The notes below the pieces were generated by a model that was given only the letters and a program-made list of their open reading frames with translations, made no database searches and was not told the DNA's origin. From NCBI RefSeq assembly GCF_900129405.1, contig NZ_FQVQ01000004.1, forward strand, positions 62,001-126,000: 64,000 nt of DNA. The letters are read 5' to 3'. The position numbers were made by a program, and so were the translations under genes. The stretch is from Flavobacterium fontis (GTDB lineage Bacteria > Bacteroidota > Bacteroidia > Flavobacteriales > Flavobacteriaceae). Below, piece by piece: positions 1 through 9,250 of the stretch (position 1 is the first letter of the stretch; each line of letters starts with the position of its first letter).

Positions 1-1046
1 CCCTTATGGTGATTTTAATTACCAAATCAGTCATGAGCAAAGAAGCTTTTGAAGATTGGGGATGGCGTGTGCCTTTCTGGGTATCGGTATTGATGGTTGT
101 AGTTTCGTATTACATTCGTAAAGGAATGCACGAATCACCCGTTTTTGCCAAAGCGAAAGCAGAAGGAAAAACAGCAGCCAATCCGTTGAAAGAAAGTTTT
201 GGTAATAAATACAACTTAAAATTTGTTTTATTGGCTCTATTTGGTGCTACTATGGGACAAGGGGTGGTATGGTATACTGGTCAGTTTTACGCCATGAATT
301 TCTTAAAAACCGTTCAAGCTATTGACTCGTCACAAGTTGACACGTTGTTGGGTATTGCGCTTGTTCTCGGGACACCTTTCTTTGTGGTCTTTGGGAAATT
401 AAGTGACAAAGTAGGTCGAAAAAACATTATGATGCTTGGTATGTTGATTGCAATTATCGCCTACCGACCAATCTATCGCGCGATGTATACGACCACCGAT
501 TTAACCAAGAAAACGGAAATAGTAGAAAAAACAACTACCGTTCCTACAATGAAAGTGGTAGAAGGAACCAAAATAGACTCTATTTATACCACAAACCGCG
601 CTTACACCGATGGTACAACGGTTGAAGAAATCAAAACCATCCACATGGAAGAAGGAAAAGTGATGTTGGACGACAAAGGGAAAGAAAAAGTGGAAACCAA
701 AATCACCAAGAAAATAAATAATGCCGACCGATGGATGTTAGTTTTCCTCGTCTTCATACAAGTTATTTTTGTAACCATGGTTTACGGTCCTATTGCCGCT
801 TTCTTGGTGGAAATGTTCCCGGTAAAAATTCGCTACACCTCGATGTCATTACCCTATCACGTGGGGAACGGAATCTTTGGAGGTTTGCTTCCTGCCATTT
901 CAACCTACTTGGTTACCACCGCTAAAGATGCGGGCGATGTTGAATTTTACCTCGAGGGATTATGGTATCCGATTATCATCGCGGGTGTCTGTTTTGTCAT
1001 TGGGATGATTTATATTGATAAAAAAATTAACACACTTCACGAATAA
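1..1046 (+). CDS. MFS metabolite:H+ symporter, C-terminal part (5' end cut by the window)
   Basis: The frame is open at base 1, so the N-terminal half lies outside the window. The visible ~347 residues hold several membrane helices. The loop motif GKLSDKVGRKNIMM fits the conserved cytoplasmic G-x-x-x-D-R/K-x-G-R-K/R signature of the major facilitator superfamily. The sequence VEMFPVKIRYTSMSLPYHVG is typical of the MHS (ProP/ShiA-like) branch, which imports small organic acids or osmolytes with protons. About 75 mostly charged residues (roughly 160-235 of the visible part) are inserted between two helices, longer than in enterobacterial MHS proteins. Neighbouring acyl-CoA synthetases suggest a short-chain carboxylate substrate, which is an inference from context only. 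Confidence 0.85.
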   Translation, partial: LMVILITKSVMSKEAFEDWGWRVPFWVSVLMVVVSYYIRKGMHESPVFAKAKAEGKTAANPLKESFGNKYNLKFVLLALFGATMGQGVVWYTGQFYAMNFLKTVQAIDSSQVDTLLGIALVLGTPFFVVFGKLSDKVGRKNIMMLGMLIAIIAYRPIYRAMYTTTDLTKKTEIVEKTTTVPTMKVVEGTKIDSIYTTNRAYTDGTTVEEIKTIHMEEGKVMLDDKGKEKVETKITKKINNADRWMLVFLVFIQVIFVTMVYGPIAAFLVEMFPVKIRYTSMSLPYHVGNGIFGGLLPAISTYLVTTAKDAGDVEFYLEGLWYPIIIAGVCFVIGMIYIDKKINTLHE

Positions 1047-1057
1047 AACGCTGGGCT

Positions 1058-1282
1058 ATGAATGCATTAAAAAAACTTTTAGGAATTATTTGGATTCTAC
1101 TCGCAGCAGCAGTTTCCTATTATTGTATCGCCATCTTTGGTGGAAAATTGTCTTCAGGAAAGCAAGATGATTTGGTTTTTGGAATTATTATCTTCTTTAT
1201 TTTGTTACCTTTGGTTGTATCAGGGTTGGGACTCTTTGGGTATTATTGCCTAACCAATGAATATGATGAAGATTACGATTAA
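1058..1282 (+). CDS. Small two-helix membrane protein after the MFS gene (DUF6814-like)
   Basis: The 74-residue product has two hydrophobic segments (about 5-28 and 40-64) and an acidic tail ending DEDYD. It starts 11 bp after the MFS stop codon, so it is probably cotranscribed with it. Small proteins of this kind follow MHS-type transporters in other flavobacteria; I place it with the DUF6814 family from memory, with moderate certainty. A role as accessory subunit or stabiliser of the symporter is inferred only from position. A terminator-like hairpin follows its stop codon. Confidence 0.65.
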   Translation: MNALKKLLGIIWILLAAAVSYYCIAIFGGKLSSGKQDDLVFGIIIFFILLPLVVSGLGLFGYYCLTNEYDEDYD

Positions 1283-1300
1283 ATAACCATCTAATATACA

Positions 1301-1336
1301 CCCCAAAGCTCTTTCACAAGGGCTTTGGGTATTTTT
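1301..1336 (+). terminator. Rho-independent terminator-like hairpin directly before the next start codon
   Basis: CCCAAAGC (1302-1309) pairs with GCTTTGGG (1322-1329) and is followed by ATTTTT. The next gene's ATG is only 4 bp past the T-run, so this may act as an attenuator or leaky terminator in front of the downstream transporter-kinase operon. Confidence 0.65.
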
Positions 1337-1340
1337 AGTC

Positions 1341-1535
1341 ATGAAAAAAAGACACCAACAAAAATTATTGATTATCACCTTAGTCCTTGGATTAGGATTC
1401 AATCTTCCCTTGGTGTTACTTTTTGATTCGGCCACATCTATTGGCGGGTTTCCGCTCATTTATGTGTATATTTTCTCTTTATGGCTTTTTGCTAGTTTGA
1501 TCACGTTGATTATTGTAAAACGTTACCATGAGTAG
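1341..1535 (+). CDS. Small two-helix membrane protein preceding the SSS-kinase (DUF3311-like)
   Basis: The 64-residue product has a cationic start (MKKRHQQK), two hydrophobic segments and a cationic end. Its last 8 bases overlap the start of the solute-symporter/kinase gene, which implies translational coupling. Small two-helix proteins (for example DUF3311 or DUF4212 types) commonly accompany sodium:solute symporters as a minor subunit. Assignment rests on size, topology and position; the sequence alone does not fix the family. Confidence 0.65.
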   Translation: MKKRHQQKLLIITLVLGLGFNLPLVLLFDSATSIGGFPLIYVYIFSLWLFASLITLIIVKRYHE

Positions 1536-4221
1536 CCTTGTACTTATCGTAATTTTGGGTCTCTATTTGGGGATGCTTTTTTTTATTGCGCATTGGGCAG
1601 AAAAAAAAGAAGGCTCACCGATGACCAACAATCCCTATGTTTACACCCTGTCTTTGGCTGTGTATTGTACGGCTTGGACGTATTATGGAAGTATTGGAGT
1701 AGCAGCGGATAGCGGATTAAGTTATCTACCCATTTATTTAGGTCCCGTAATCATTGCCCCCGCTTGGATTATTATTTTACGACGGATTATACGAATTTCA
1801 CGGATCAATAAAATATCAAGTATCGCCGATTTTATCTCATTGCGGTATGGAAACAGTCGTTTTTTGGGTGCGATTGTCACCGTAATTTGCCTCACAGGAA
1901 TCGTACCTTACATTGGGTTGCAACTCAAAGCTATTGCCGAAACCTTTCATGTGGTGACCCAAACTCCTATTCGAACGAATATTTTTGATGATAATACCAC
2001 CTATGTGGCCATTGCCTTGGCTTTGTTTGCTTCCTATTATGGAACCCGGTACGTAGATGCCTCCGAAAAACGAAGAGGAATTGTTACCGCCGTGGCGTTG
2101 GAGAGTGTTTTGAAATTGGTCTTTTTTGTAGTGGTCGGTCTCTATGTAACCTTCGGAGTGTACAACGGATTTGACGATATTTACCAAAAAGCACAACATT
2201 TGCCTGATTTCGTAGCGCGAAATACCATCGGAGGATTGCCGCAAGCCATGAATTGGGGATTACTTTGTATTCTCTCCATGTTTGCTATTTTTCTCTTGCC
2301 GCGTCAATTTCACGTAGCTGTTGTTGAAAATAACCGCGAGAATCACCTCAAAACCGCAGTTTGGTTGTTCCCGTTATATCTGTTGATTTTTAACCTCTTT
2401 GTCTATCCCATCGCTTGGGGAGGAAATATTCTTTTTGAAGGCAAAAGTGTAAATTCCGATGCGTATTCTTTGCTGATTCCCTTGCATTTCCAAAACACAG
2501 CTATGGCAGTTTTGGTCTTTTTAGGCGGATTCTCGGCAGCAATTTCGATGATTATCGTATCGTCGATTGGGTTGTCTAATATGCTTACCAACAATGTGTT
2601 AATTCCCTACAACTTGTTGGGAAACTTAAGTGGTTCTGAACAATCAATCAACAGTCAACGGATCATCACTAGCCGAAAAATTGGAATTTTTTGCTTGATC
2701 ATCTTGGCCTATCTCATCTACCGTTTTTTTGGTTTGGATTATAATTTGGTATCGATAGGAATGGTTGCCTTTGTGATTATTGCCCAATTGGGACCTTCTT
2801 TTTTTGGGGCCTTATTCTGGCGACGAGGCTCTCGTTTGGGAGCGATTTGGGGGATTATCATGGGCTTTGTGATTTGTGTTTACACCCTTTTGCTTCCTTA
2901 TGCGATGGGTACAACCAATACCAATGCGCATTTTATCAACGAGGGGCTGTGGGGTTTTTCGTTGTTAAAACCGTTTCAGCTGTTTGGATTAGACTATTTG
3001 CAACCCGTATCACACGCCTTGTTTTGGAGTTTGTTTTTTAATTTCATTACGTATTTTGCAGTTTCGGTTAGCTTTAAAGGAAATTATCGGGAGCGCAATT
3101 ATGCCGAAATGTTTGTCGATATCAACCGCTACAGTACCAATCACGAAAATGCCTTTATCTGGAAAGGAACGGCTTACAAAAATGACATCGAAAAAGTACT
3201 CGTTCGCTTCATGGGGGAAGAACGCACCCGACGAGCAATGAACATTTTCAATGTCAAATACAATGTCGATCAAAAACAAGAGTTGGCCGATGCACGCTTG
3301 GTTAAATTTGCTGAAAATTTGCTTACAGGCTATATCGGTACGGCTTCTGCACGAATTTTGATTGCCAGCGTGGTAAAAGAGGAAAAAATCACACTACCCG
3401 AAGTGTTGAAAATTTTGGAAGAATCCAAAGAGAATATCATCATAAACAAAAAATTGACCGAAACCTCGCGTGAATTACAAGAATTAACCGCCAAATTAAA
3501 AGAAGCTAACGATTCGTTAATTCAAAAAGATCAGCAAAAAGATGAGTTTCTGGATACCGTTACCCATGAAATTCGAACACCCATCACAGCAATTCGAGCC
3601 GCCAGTGAAATTTTGATTGAAGATGAAGAAATTCCCGAGGAGCTTCGAAAACAATTTTTACAAAACATCATCTCCGAATCCGACAGGTTGAATCGTTTAA
3701 TTGATAAGGTTTTGGATTTGGAAAAATTTGAAACGGGAAAACAAGAAATTCACTTGGCCGCACATCCCATTATGGAAACCATTGAGAAAGCGGTTGAACC
3801 CCTACAACAGCTCATTTCCAATAAAAATATCGCAGTTCATTTGGAGGGAAAAGCAACCCTTATGGCATGGTATGATGAGGATCGTATTTTTCAAGTGGTC
3901 ACCAATTTAGTGTCCAATGCCATCAAATTCTCCCCAGATGAAAACGGACTTATTGTTATTGCTGTCCACGAAAAACCCGACGCCATCGAAGTACAAGTGC
4001 GCGATAACGGTAAAGGCATTGCAAAAGGAGATTTTGAAACTATTTTTGATAAATTCTACCAATCGACCAACCAAAATTTTAAAAAACCAATTGGTAGTGG
4101 ACTTGGATTAGCCATTTGTAAACAGATTATTGAAATGCACAAGGGTCAAATATGGGCCGCCAATAGCAGTACTGGCGGAGCCTGCCTTCATTTTACCCTT
4201 CCCAAAAAAGAGCAACTATGA
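1528..4221 (+). CDS. Sodium:solute symporter fused to sensor histidine kinase (CrbS-like)
   Basis: The 897-residue protein combines an N-terminal SSS transporter domain of about 13 helices (roughly 1-510) with a cytoplasmic linker (about 520-650), a short coiled coil and a histidine kinase. The phosphoacceptor is His680 in VTHEIRTP; the ATPase domain shows NLVSNAIKFSP (N box), DNGKGI (G1) and GSGLGLAIC (G2). This architecture is that of CrbS, which governs acetate use through acetyl-CoA synthetase in Vibrio and Pseudomonas. The gene overlaps the following response regulator by 4 bp (ATGA), and two acyl-CoA synthetase genes lie downstream, which supports the same job here. The ligand itself cannot be read from sequence. 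Confidence 0.9.
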   Translation: MSSLVLIVILGLYLGMLFFIAHWAEKKEGSPMTNNPYVYTLSLAVYCTAWTYYGSIGVAADSGLSYLPIYLGPVIIAPAWIIILRRIIRISRINKISSIADFISLRYGNSRFLGAIVTVICLTGIVPYIGLQLKAIAETFHVVTQTPIRTNIFDDNTTYVAIALALFASYYGTRYVDASEKRRGIVTAVALESVLKLVFFVVVGLYVTFGVYNGFDDIYQKAQHLPDFVARNTIGGLPQAMNWGLLCILSMFAIFLLPRQFHVAVVENNRENHLKTAVWLFPLYLLIFNLFVYPIAWGGNILFEGKSVNSDAYSLLIPLHFQNTAMAVLVFLGGFSAAISMIIVSSIGLSNMLTNNVLIPYNLLGNLSGSEQSINSQRIITSRKIGIFCLIILAYLIYRFFGLDYNLVSIGMVAFVIIAQLGPSFFGALFWRRGSRLGAIWGIIMGFVICVYTLLLPYAMGTTNTNAHFINEGLWGFSLLKPFQLFGLDYLQPVSHALFWSLFFNFITYFAVSVSFKGNYRERNYAEMFVDINRYSTNHENAFIWKGTAYKNDIEKVLVRFMGEERTRRAMNIFNVKYNVDQKQELADARLVKFAENLLTGYIGTASARILIASVVKEEKITLPEVLKILEESKENIIINKKLTETSRELQELTAKLKEANDSLIQKDQQKDEFLDTVTHEIRTPITAIRAASEILIEDEEIPEELRKQFLQNIISESDRLNRLIDKVLDLEKFETGKQEIHLAAHPIMETIEKAVEPLQQLISNKNIAVHLEGKATLMAWYDEDRIFQVVTNLVSNAIKFSPDENGLIVIAVHEKPDAIEVQVRDNGKGIAKGDFETIFDKFYQSTNQNFKKPIGSGLGLAICKQIIEMHKGQIWAANSSTGGACLHFTLPKKEQL

Positions 4222-4580
4222 GAAAGATACTTATTGTAGACGATGAACCCAACATTGTCATGACACTCGAATATACATTCAAGAAAAACAATTTTGAAGT
4301 CTTTATTGCACGCGATGGCCAAGAAGCATTAGAGATTTTAAAATCACAGTTGCCCGACGTGATTATCTTGGATATTATGATGCCTTTGGTGGATGGATTT
4401 GAAACGTTACAACACATTCGCCAAAATGAACAGCTCAACCATTGCAAAGTCATTTTCCTTTCGGCTAAAAATAAAGAAAGTGATATCGAAAAAGGACTGG
4501 CATTGGGCGCTGATGCTTATTTAACAAAACCCTTTTCATTGAAAAAAGTAGTCGAAAAAGTAACCGACTTACTCGCGTAA
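4218..4580 (+). CDS. Single-domain response regulator paired with the SSS-kinase
   Basis: The 120 residues form one complete receiver domain: acidic pocket Asp9/Asp10 in VDDEPN, phosphoacceptor Asp52 in ILDIMMP, and Lys104 in LTKPF. There is no DNA-binding output domain, unlike the LuxR-type CrbR partner of proteobacterial CrbS. The ATGA overlap with the kinase gene makes the pairing near certain. Output must be by protein-protein contact, phosphotransfer to another regulator, or feedback on the kinase-transporter; which of these is not visible. Confidence 0.9.
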   Translation: MRKILIVDDEPNIVMTLEYTFKKNNFEVFIARDGQEALEILKSQLPDVIILDIMMPLVDGFETLQHIRQNEQLNHCKVIFLSAKNKESDIEKGLALGADAYLTKPFSLKKVVEKVTDLLA

Positions 4581-4599
4581 AACAACAACCAACTTTAGT

Positions 4600-6498
4600 A
4601 TGAATTACAACGAATTTTACCAGGAAAGTCTTGGTAACCCGGAAGCCTTTTGGCAAAAACAAAGCAAAGCACTTCCATGGTTTAAAGCGCCAAGCACGAT
4701 ACTATCTAACGATGCCCATGGGTACCCACTTTGGTTTGCCGATGGAGAAACCAATGCCTGTTATCTAGCATTGGACCAACATATTGAAGCCGGATATGGC
4801 GAACAAACAGCACTTATTTATGATTCGCCGGTAACCCAAACCATTCGCCAATATAGTTTCAACGAGGTCAAGTCCGAAGTCGCTCGATTGGCAGGTGGAC
4901 TCTTGGCGTTGGGACTAAAAACAGGCGATACGGCGGTTATCTATATGCCCATGATTCCCCAAGCCGCTTTTGCCATGCTGGCCTGTGCACGGATAGGGGT
5001 AACGCATTCGGTCGTTTTTGGTGGATTTGCACCGCATGAATTGGCAATTCGCATCGATGATTGTACGCCAAAAGTGGTTATCACCGCATCCTCTGGGATT
5101 GAAATCGACCGATTAATTGCCTACAAACCCTTGGTCGATGAGGCCATTGCTTTGGCCAACCATAAACCGGAAAAAGTTGTCGTGTTAAACCGAAAACTAG
5201 GAGCACGAATTCCTTTTCAGAAATACGATGTCGATTATGATGCGTTGGTTTACGGCTCGGAAGAAGTAGGGTGCGTCCCTGTCTTGGCTACCCATCCCTT
5301 GTATGTTTTATACACTTCGGGTACCACAGGAAAACCGAAAGGAATTGTACGGGATACGGGCGGTTATGCAACAGCTTTAAAATTTTCAATGCAATACATT
5401 TACGGCGCACATCCGGGAGAAGTGTTTTGGGCCGCCTCCGATGTAGGGTGGGTAGTAGGCCACAGCTATATTGTTTACGGTCCGTTGATTAACCGAAATA
5501 CAACTGTTCTCTTTGAGGGCAAACCGATTCGAACTCCCGATGCAAGTACGTTTTGGCGCGTCATTTCAGAGCATAAGGTAAGCGTAATGTTTACAGCACC
5601 CACCGCCATTCGAGCCATAAAAAAAGAAGATCCCAACGGCGAATTGATTAAATCCTATGATTTGTCATGCCTTCGAACGCAATTTTTAGCTGGTGAACGT
5701 TGTGATGTAGCGACTTTGGAATGGTTTAACCAACATATTCCAGTACCTGCTATTGACCATTGGTGGCAAACCGAATCGGGATGGCCCATGATATCCAACA
5801 TGATGGGCGTTGAACAACTCCCCATAAAACCGGGCTCGGCCTCCAAAGCAGTAGCGGGATATGATATTCGTATCTTTTCTGAAAATGGTCAAGAATTAGG
5901 CCCCAATGAGGAAGGCTTTGTCGTAATCAAATTGCCATTGCCCCCCGGAACTCTTTTGGACATTTGGAAAGACAATGCCCGTTTTCACGCGGGTTATTTG
6001 TCTAAATTTCCAGGATATTATTTCTCCGGTGATGGCGGCTATAAAGATGAAGAAGGCTATATTTTCATCACGGGTAGGGTAGATGATGTCATCAATGTTG
6101 CAGGGCATCGCTTGTCGACAGCCGAGATGGAGGAAATTGTTGCGGCGCATCCTGCGGTAGCGGAATGTGCTGTAATCGGAATTAATGATGATTTAAAAGG
6201 ACAAATACCCTTGGCGTTGGTAGTTACCAAATCGGGGGAACCTATCGAGCATTTTCAGTTGCAACACGAAGTGGTTCAAAAAGTTCGCGAGCAAATTGGG
6301 GCTGTAGCTTCTTTAAAAGATGTGATCGTAGTGCAACGGTTACCGAAAACGCGTTCGGGAAAAATTTTACGAAAACTTCTCCGAAGTATAGTCGATGGAG
6401 TAGAATTTCAAATTCCTTCAACCATTGATGATGAAGCAATTATTGAGGAAATCGAAGCCGTGTTGTCGGTTTCAAAAATTGGAAGTTACAAATCGTAA
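4600..6498 (+). CDS. prpE: Acyl-CoA synthetase of the propionyl-CoA synthetase type
   Basis: The 632-residue ANL-family ligase activates a short acid with ATP and CoA through an acyl-adenylate. Visible motifs are the P-loop TSGTTGKPKG followed by IVRDTGGYATAL, which is the PrpE/ACSS3 signature rather than the MLHTT of acetyl-CoA synthetase, then WWQTESGWP and the C-terminal PKTRSGKILRK with the acetylatable catalytic lysine. It starts 19 bp after the response regulator gene, so it is probably in the same operon. Propionate is the likely substrate by motif; acetate or butyrate activity is also possible. The length matches the family. Confidence 0.8.
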   Translation: MNYNEFYQESLGNPEAFWQKQSKALPWFKAPSTILSNDAHGYPLWFADGETNACYLALDQHIEAGYGEQTALIYDSPVTQTIRQYSFNEVKSEVARLAGGLLALGLKTGDTAVIYMPMIPQAAFAMLACARIGVTHSVVFGGFAPHELAIRIDDCTPKVVITASSGIEIDRLIAYKPLVDEAIALANHKPEKVVVLNRKLGARIPFQKYDVDYDALVYGSEEVGCVPVLATHPLYVLYTSGTTGKPKGIVRDTGGYATALKFSMQYIYGAHPGEVFWAASDVGWVVGHSYIVYGPLINRNTTVLFEGKPIRTPDASTFWRVISEHKVSVMFTAPTAIRAIKKEDPNGELIKSYDLSCLRTQFLAGERCDVATLEWFNQHIPVPAIDHWWQTESGWPMISNMMGVEQLPIKPGSASKAVAGYDIRIFSENGQELGPNEEGFVVIKLPLPPGTLLDIWKDNARFHAGYLSKFPGYYFSGDGGYKDEEGYIFITGRVDDVINVAGHRLSTAEMEEIVAAHPAVAECAVIGINDDLKGQIPLALVVTKSGEPIEHFQLQHEVVQKVREQIGAVASLKDVIVVQRLPKTRSGKILRKLLRSIVDGVEFQIPSTIDDEAIIEEIEAVLSVSKIGSYKS

Positions 6499-6582
6499 TA
6501 GGATCTTTTGGAGCAAAAAATGTAATTCCTGTTGTGTATAGTAATTTAGCAACATATTTCATTTCTGCACTAGAAGAATGGC

Positions 6583-6590
6583 TATATTTA
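6583..6590 (+). promoter_or_regulatory. Possible -7 box upstream of acs
   Basis: TATATTTA, one base off the Bacteroidota TAnnTTTG box, stands 33 bp before the acs start in a 124-bp gap. It suggests that acs can be transcribed independently of the kinase operon. Confidence 0.35.
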
Positions 6591-6622
6591 CATAACCAAA
6601 AAAATATAAAACAAGATTTACA

Positions 6623-8530
6623 ATGAGTTATTATAGAATAAATAATCTCGAGCATTATTTTAAAATGTATAAAAAATCCATTCGTGAACCCCGAAAGTTT
6701 TGGGATCGCATCGCGGATGAGAATTTTACCTGGTATCAAAAATGGGATAAGGTTTTGGAATTTGATATGCAGGAAGCGGACTTCAAATGGTTTGTGAATG
6801 CCAAAGTGAATATCACCAAAAACTGTATCGATCGGCATCTAGCCAAACGAGGGGAGAAAACCGCTATTATTTTTGAACCCAACGATCCCAATGAGGAGGC
6901 ACAACATATTTCCTACAATGAGTTGTATGCTCGTGTAGCCAAAATGGCCAACGTTTTGCGTGATCAAGGCATTAAAAAAGGTGATCGTGTATGCATCTAC
7001 CTTCCGATGATTCCTGATTTGGCGGTGGCGGTTTTGGCCTGTGCGCGTATTGGTGCGATTCACTCGGTGGTTTTCGCTGGATTTTCAGCCTCAGCAGTGG
7101 CAGCCCGTATTCAGGATTGTGAAGCCAAAATGGTCATCACTTCCGATGGTGGGTATCGCGGTGATAAAACCATCAATCTCAAGGCCATTGTTGATGAAGC
7201 TCTGGAAAAATGCCCAACGATTGAAACCGTTTTAGTGGCGCGTCGTACCAATCAACAAGTAGCCATGCTAGAAGGCCGCGATTTATGGTTGCAACCCTTG
7301 TTAGATGACGCTATTCCCAACAATGTAGCTGAAATCATGGATGCCGAAGATCCGTTATTCATTTTATATACATCGGGTTCTACAGGCAAACCCAAAGGAA
7401 TGTTGCATACTACAGCTGGGTATATGGTTTACACGGCCTATACCTTTAAAAATATTTTCAATTACGAAGAAAACGATGTGTATTGGTGTACCGCAGATAT
7501 CGGTTGGATTACAGGACACTCCTATATCCTTTACGGACCTCTTTTGAATGGTGCAACAACGGTGATTTTTGAAGGTGTTCCTTCCTATCCCAATTTTAGT
7601 CGTTTTTGGGAAGTAATTGAGAAGCATAAGGTTAATCAGTTTTACACCGCACCCACGGCAATTCGAGCGTTGGCGAAAGAAAGTTTGGATTATGTCCAAA
7701 AATATCCCTTGTCTTCTTTGAAGGTAATTGGATCGGTAGGAGAGCCCATTAACGAAGAAGCTTGGCACTGGTATAACGATCATGTGGGTGGAAAACGTTG
7801 CCCACTTGTGGATACGTGGTGGCAAACGGAAACTGGCGGAATAATGATTTCTCCCGTTCCTTTTGTAACGCCCACAAAACCCACGTATGCTTCCTTGCCT
7901 TTGCCTGGAATACAACCGGTATTGATGGACGAATTGCGTAACGAAATTGAAGGCAATCAAGTCACCGGTAGCTTGTGCATCAAGTTTCCTTGGCCGAGTA
8001 TGGCTCGAACTATTTGGGGCGATCACCAACGGTACAAAGAGACCTATTTCTCTGCTTTTCCAGGAAAATATTTCACAGGTGACGGCGCATTGCGTGATGA
8101 AGTGGGGTATTATCGCATTACAGGTCGAGTGGATGATGTAATTATTGTTTCGGGCCATAATTTGGGTACTGCGCCTATAGAAGATGCAATCAACGAACAC
8201 CCAGCGGTAGCCGAAAGTGCCATTGTTGGATTCCCGCACGATATCAAAGGAAATGCGATGTATGGCTTTATTATTTTGAAAGAAGTAGGAGAGACCCGTA
8301 ATCGCGAAAATCTTGCGAAAGAAATTAATCAATTGATTTCTGATCAAATCGGACCCATTGCCAAACTAGATAAAATTCAATTTGTAAGTGGATTGCCAAA
8401 AACACGTTCAGGTAAGATTATGCGGCGTATTTTACGCAAAATTGCTGAAGGAGATTTCAGTAATTTCGGTGATATTTCTACACTTTTGAATCCTGAAATT
8501 GTTGAGGAAATCAAAAATGAACGGGTATAG
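6623..8530 (+). CDS. acs: Acetyl-CoA synthetase
   Basis: The 635-residue protein converts acetate, ATP and CoA to acetyl-CoA, AMP and pyrophosphate. It has the canonical P-loop TSGSTGKPKG followed by MLHTTAGY, then DTWWQTETGG, YFTGDGA, ITGRVDDVI and the C-terminal PKTRSGKIMRR whose lysine is the site of regulatory acetylation in known Acs proteins. Length and motif order match AcsA. It differs clearly from the upstream PrpE-type paralogue, so the cell has two ligases next to one CrbS-like sensor. A terminator follows. Confidence 0.92.
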   Translation: MSYYRINNLEHYFKMYKKSIREPRKFWDRIADENFTWYQKWDKVLEFDMQEADFKWFVNAKVNITKNCIDRHLAKRGEKTAIIFEPNDPNEEAQHISYNELYARVAKMANVLRDQGIKKGDRVCIYLPMIPDLAVAVLACARIGAIHSVVFAGFSASAVAARIQDCEAKMVITSDGGYRGDKTINLKAIVDEALEKCPTIETVLVARRTNQQVAMLEGRDLWLQPLLDDAIPNNVAEIMDAEDPLFILYTSGSTGKPKGMLHTTAGYMVYTAYTFKNIFNYEENDVYWCTADIGWITGHSYILYGPLLNGATTVIFEGVPSYPNFSRFWEVIEKHKVNQFYTAPTAIRALAKESLDYVQKYPLSSLKVIGSVGEPINEEAWHWYNDHVGGKRCPLVDTWWQTETGGIMISPVPFVTPTKPTYASLPLPGIQPVLMDELRNEIEGNQVTGSLCIKFPWPSMARTIWGDHQRYKETYFSAFPGKYFTGDGALRDEVGYYRITGRVDDVIIVSGHNLGTAPIEDAINEHPAVAESAIVGFPHDIKGNAMYGFIILKEVGETRNRENLAKEINQLISDQIGPIAKLDKIQFVSGLPKTRSGKIMRRILRKIAEGDFSNFGDISTLLNPEIVEEIKNERV

Positions 8531-8557
8531 TTTATAGTTAATTTAGTTTTATTGGTT

Positions 8558-8592
8558 GGAACTGCTTTCATTTGTGAAGGCAGTTTTTTTAT
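8558..8592 (+). terminator. Rho-independent terminator after acs
   Basis: AACTGCTTTC (8560-8569) pairs with GAAGGCAGTT (8576-8585), one G-T wobble, followed by a long T-run. It closes the acs transcript before the convergent gene at 9248-8652. Confidence 0.8.
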
Positions 8593-8651
8593 TTTACAAA
8601 AAATTGTATTTCAATTGATTAAACAATCTTAACGTGTTAATCACTTCAGGT

Positions 8652-9248
8652 TTATTTTAAACCTAATTTAGACTTTAATTTCAAAAACATCAACGCGATA
8701 TTGTAGGCGTCATCCGTAGGTGAGACGTGCTCGGTAACGGGAAGTTTGTAGGCTTTTGCCATTTCATCCAAAGCGATGCTTTTTTCAGACAAATCATGTA
8801 CTTTTTTGTACATAATTTCAATATCCAATGCCTCATTACGTAAACGTCCGCAGCCCAATTTTTCGAGTACTTCATTGAGCATTTCTACATCAAAATATGT
8901 ACGGTGCCCCACCAAAACCGCATTCTCAATAAAGGCGATAAAGTTTTCAATCGCTGCGGGTTCGGCTAATTTTGGCATTTTACTCTCCAAAACAAAGTCA
9001 TGGGTAATGCCGTTGTCATGCAAATATTTGTACTGTGGAATAGCAATTTCAAAAACATCACCGATTAACACCTGATCCTGAACAATTCCGATGGCAGCAA
9101 TCGATAAAATAACATCTTTACGCGAATTTAATCCCGTAGTTTCAAGGGTAAACGCCACATAGCGATTGGATTTTTTGTCCATTTTCTCCAGGTACGTTTT
9201 CCAAAATTCAGGATATTCTTTCTGTATGTTTTTTAGCCAATCCAACAT
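8652..9248 (-). CDS. DnaQ-fold 3'-5' exonuclease-like protein with altered Exo I motif
   Basis: The 198 residues match the DEDDh exonuclease fold. Exo II is visible as LVGHRTYFDVEML and Exo III as EHVSPTDDAYNIA. In Exo I the usual D-x-E-T-T-G reads T-L-E-T-T-G: the first metal-binding aspartate is Thr (codon ACC on the coding strand). If the alignment is right, one of four catalytic acids is missing, so activity may be weak or lost. The gene lies 2 bp after the DUF294 gene and is cotranscribed with it, an arrangement seen in other flavobacteria. Substrate and role are unknown. Confidence 0.8.
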   Translation of the reverse strand: MLDWLKNIQKEYPEFWKTYLEKMDKKSNRYVAFTLETTGLNSRKDVILSIAAIGIVQDQVLIGDVFEIAIPQYKYLHDNGITHDFVLESKMPKLAEPAAIENFIAFIENAVLVGHRTYFDVEMLNEVLEKLGCGRLRNEALDIEIMYKKVHDLSEKSIALDEMAKAYKLPVTEHVSPTDDAYNIALMFLKLKSKLGLK

Positions 9249-9250
9249 AA

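Noticed and set aside
7364-8347. 327-codon open frame on the minus strand
   Set aside because: Lies fully inside the acetyl-CoA synthetase gene on the other strand; composition shows no protein-like pattern.
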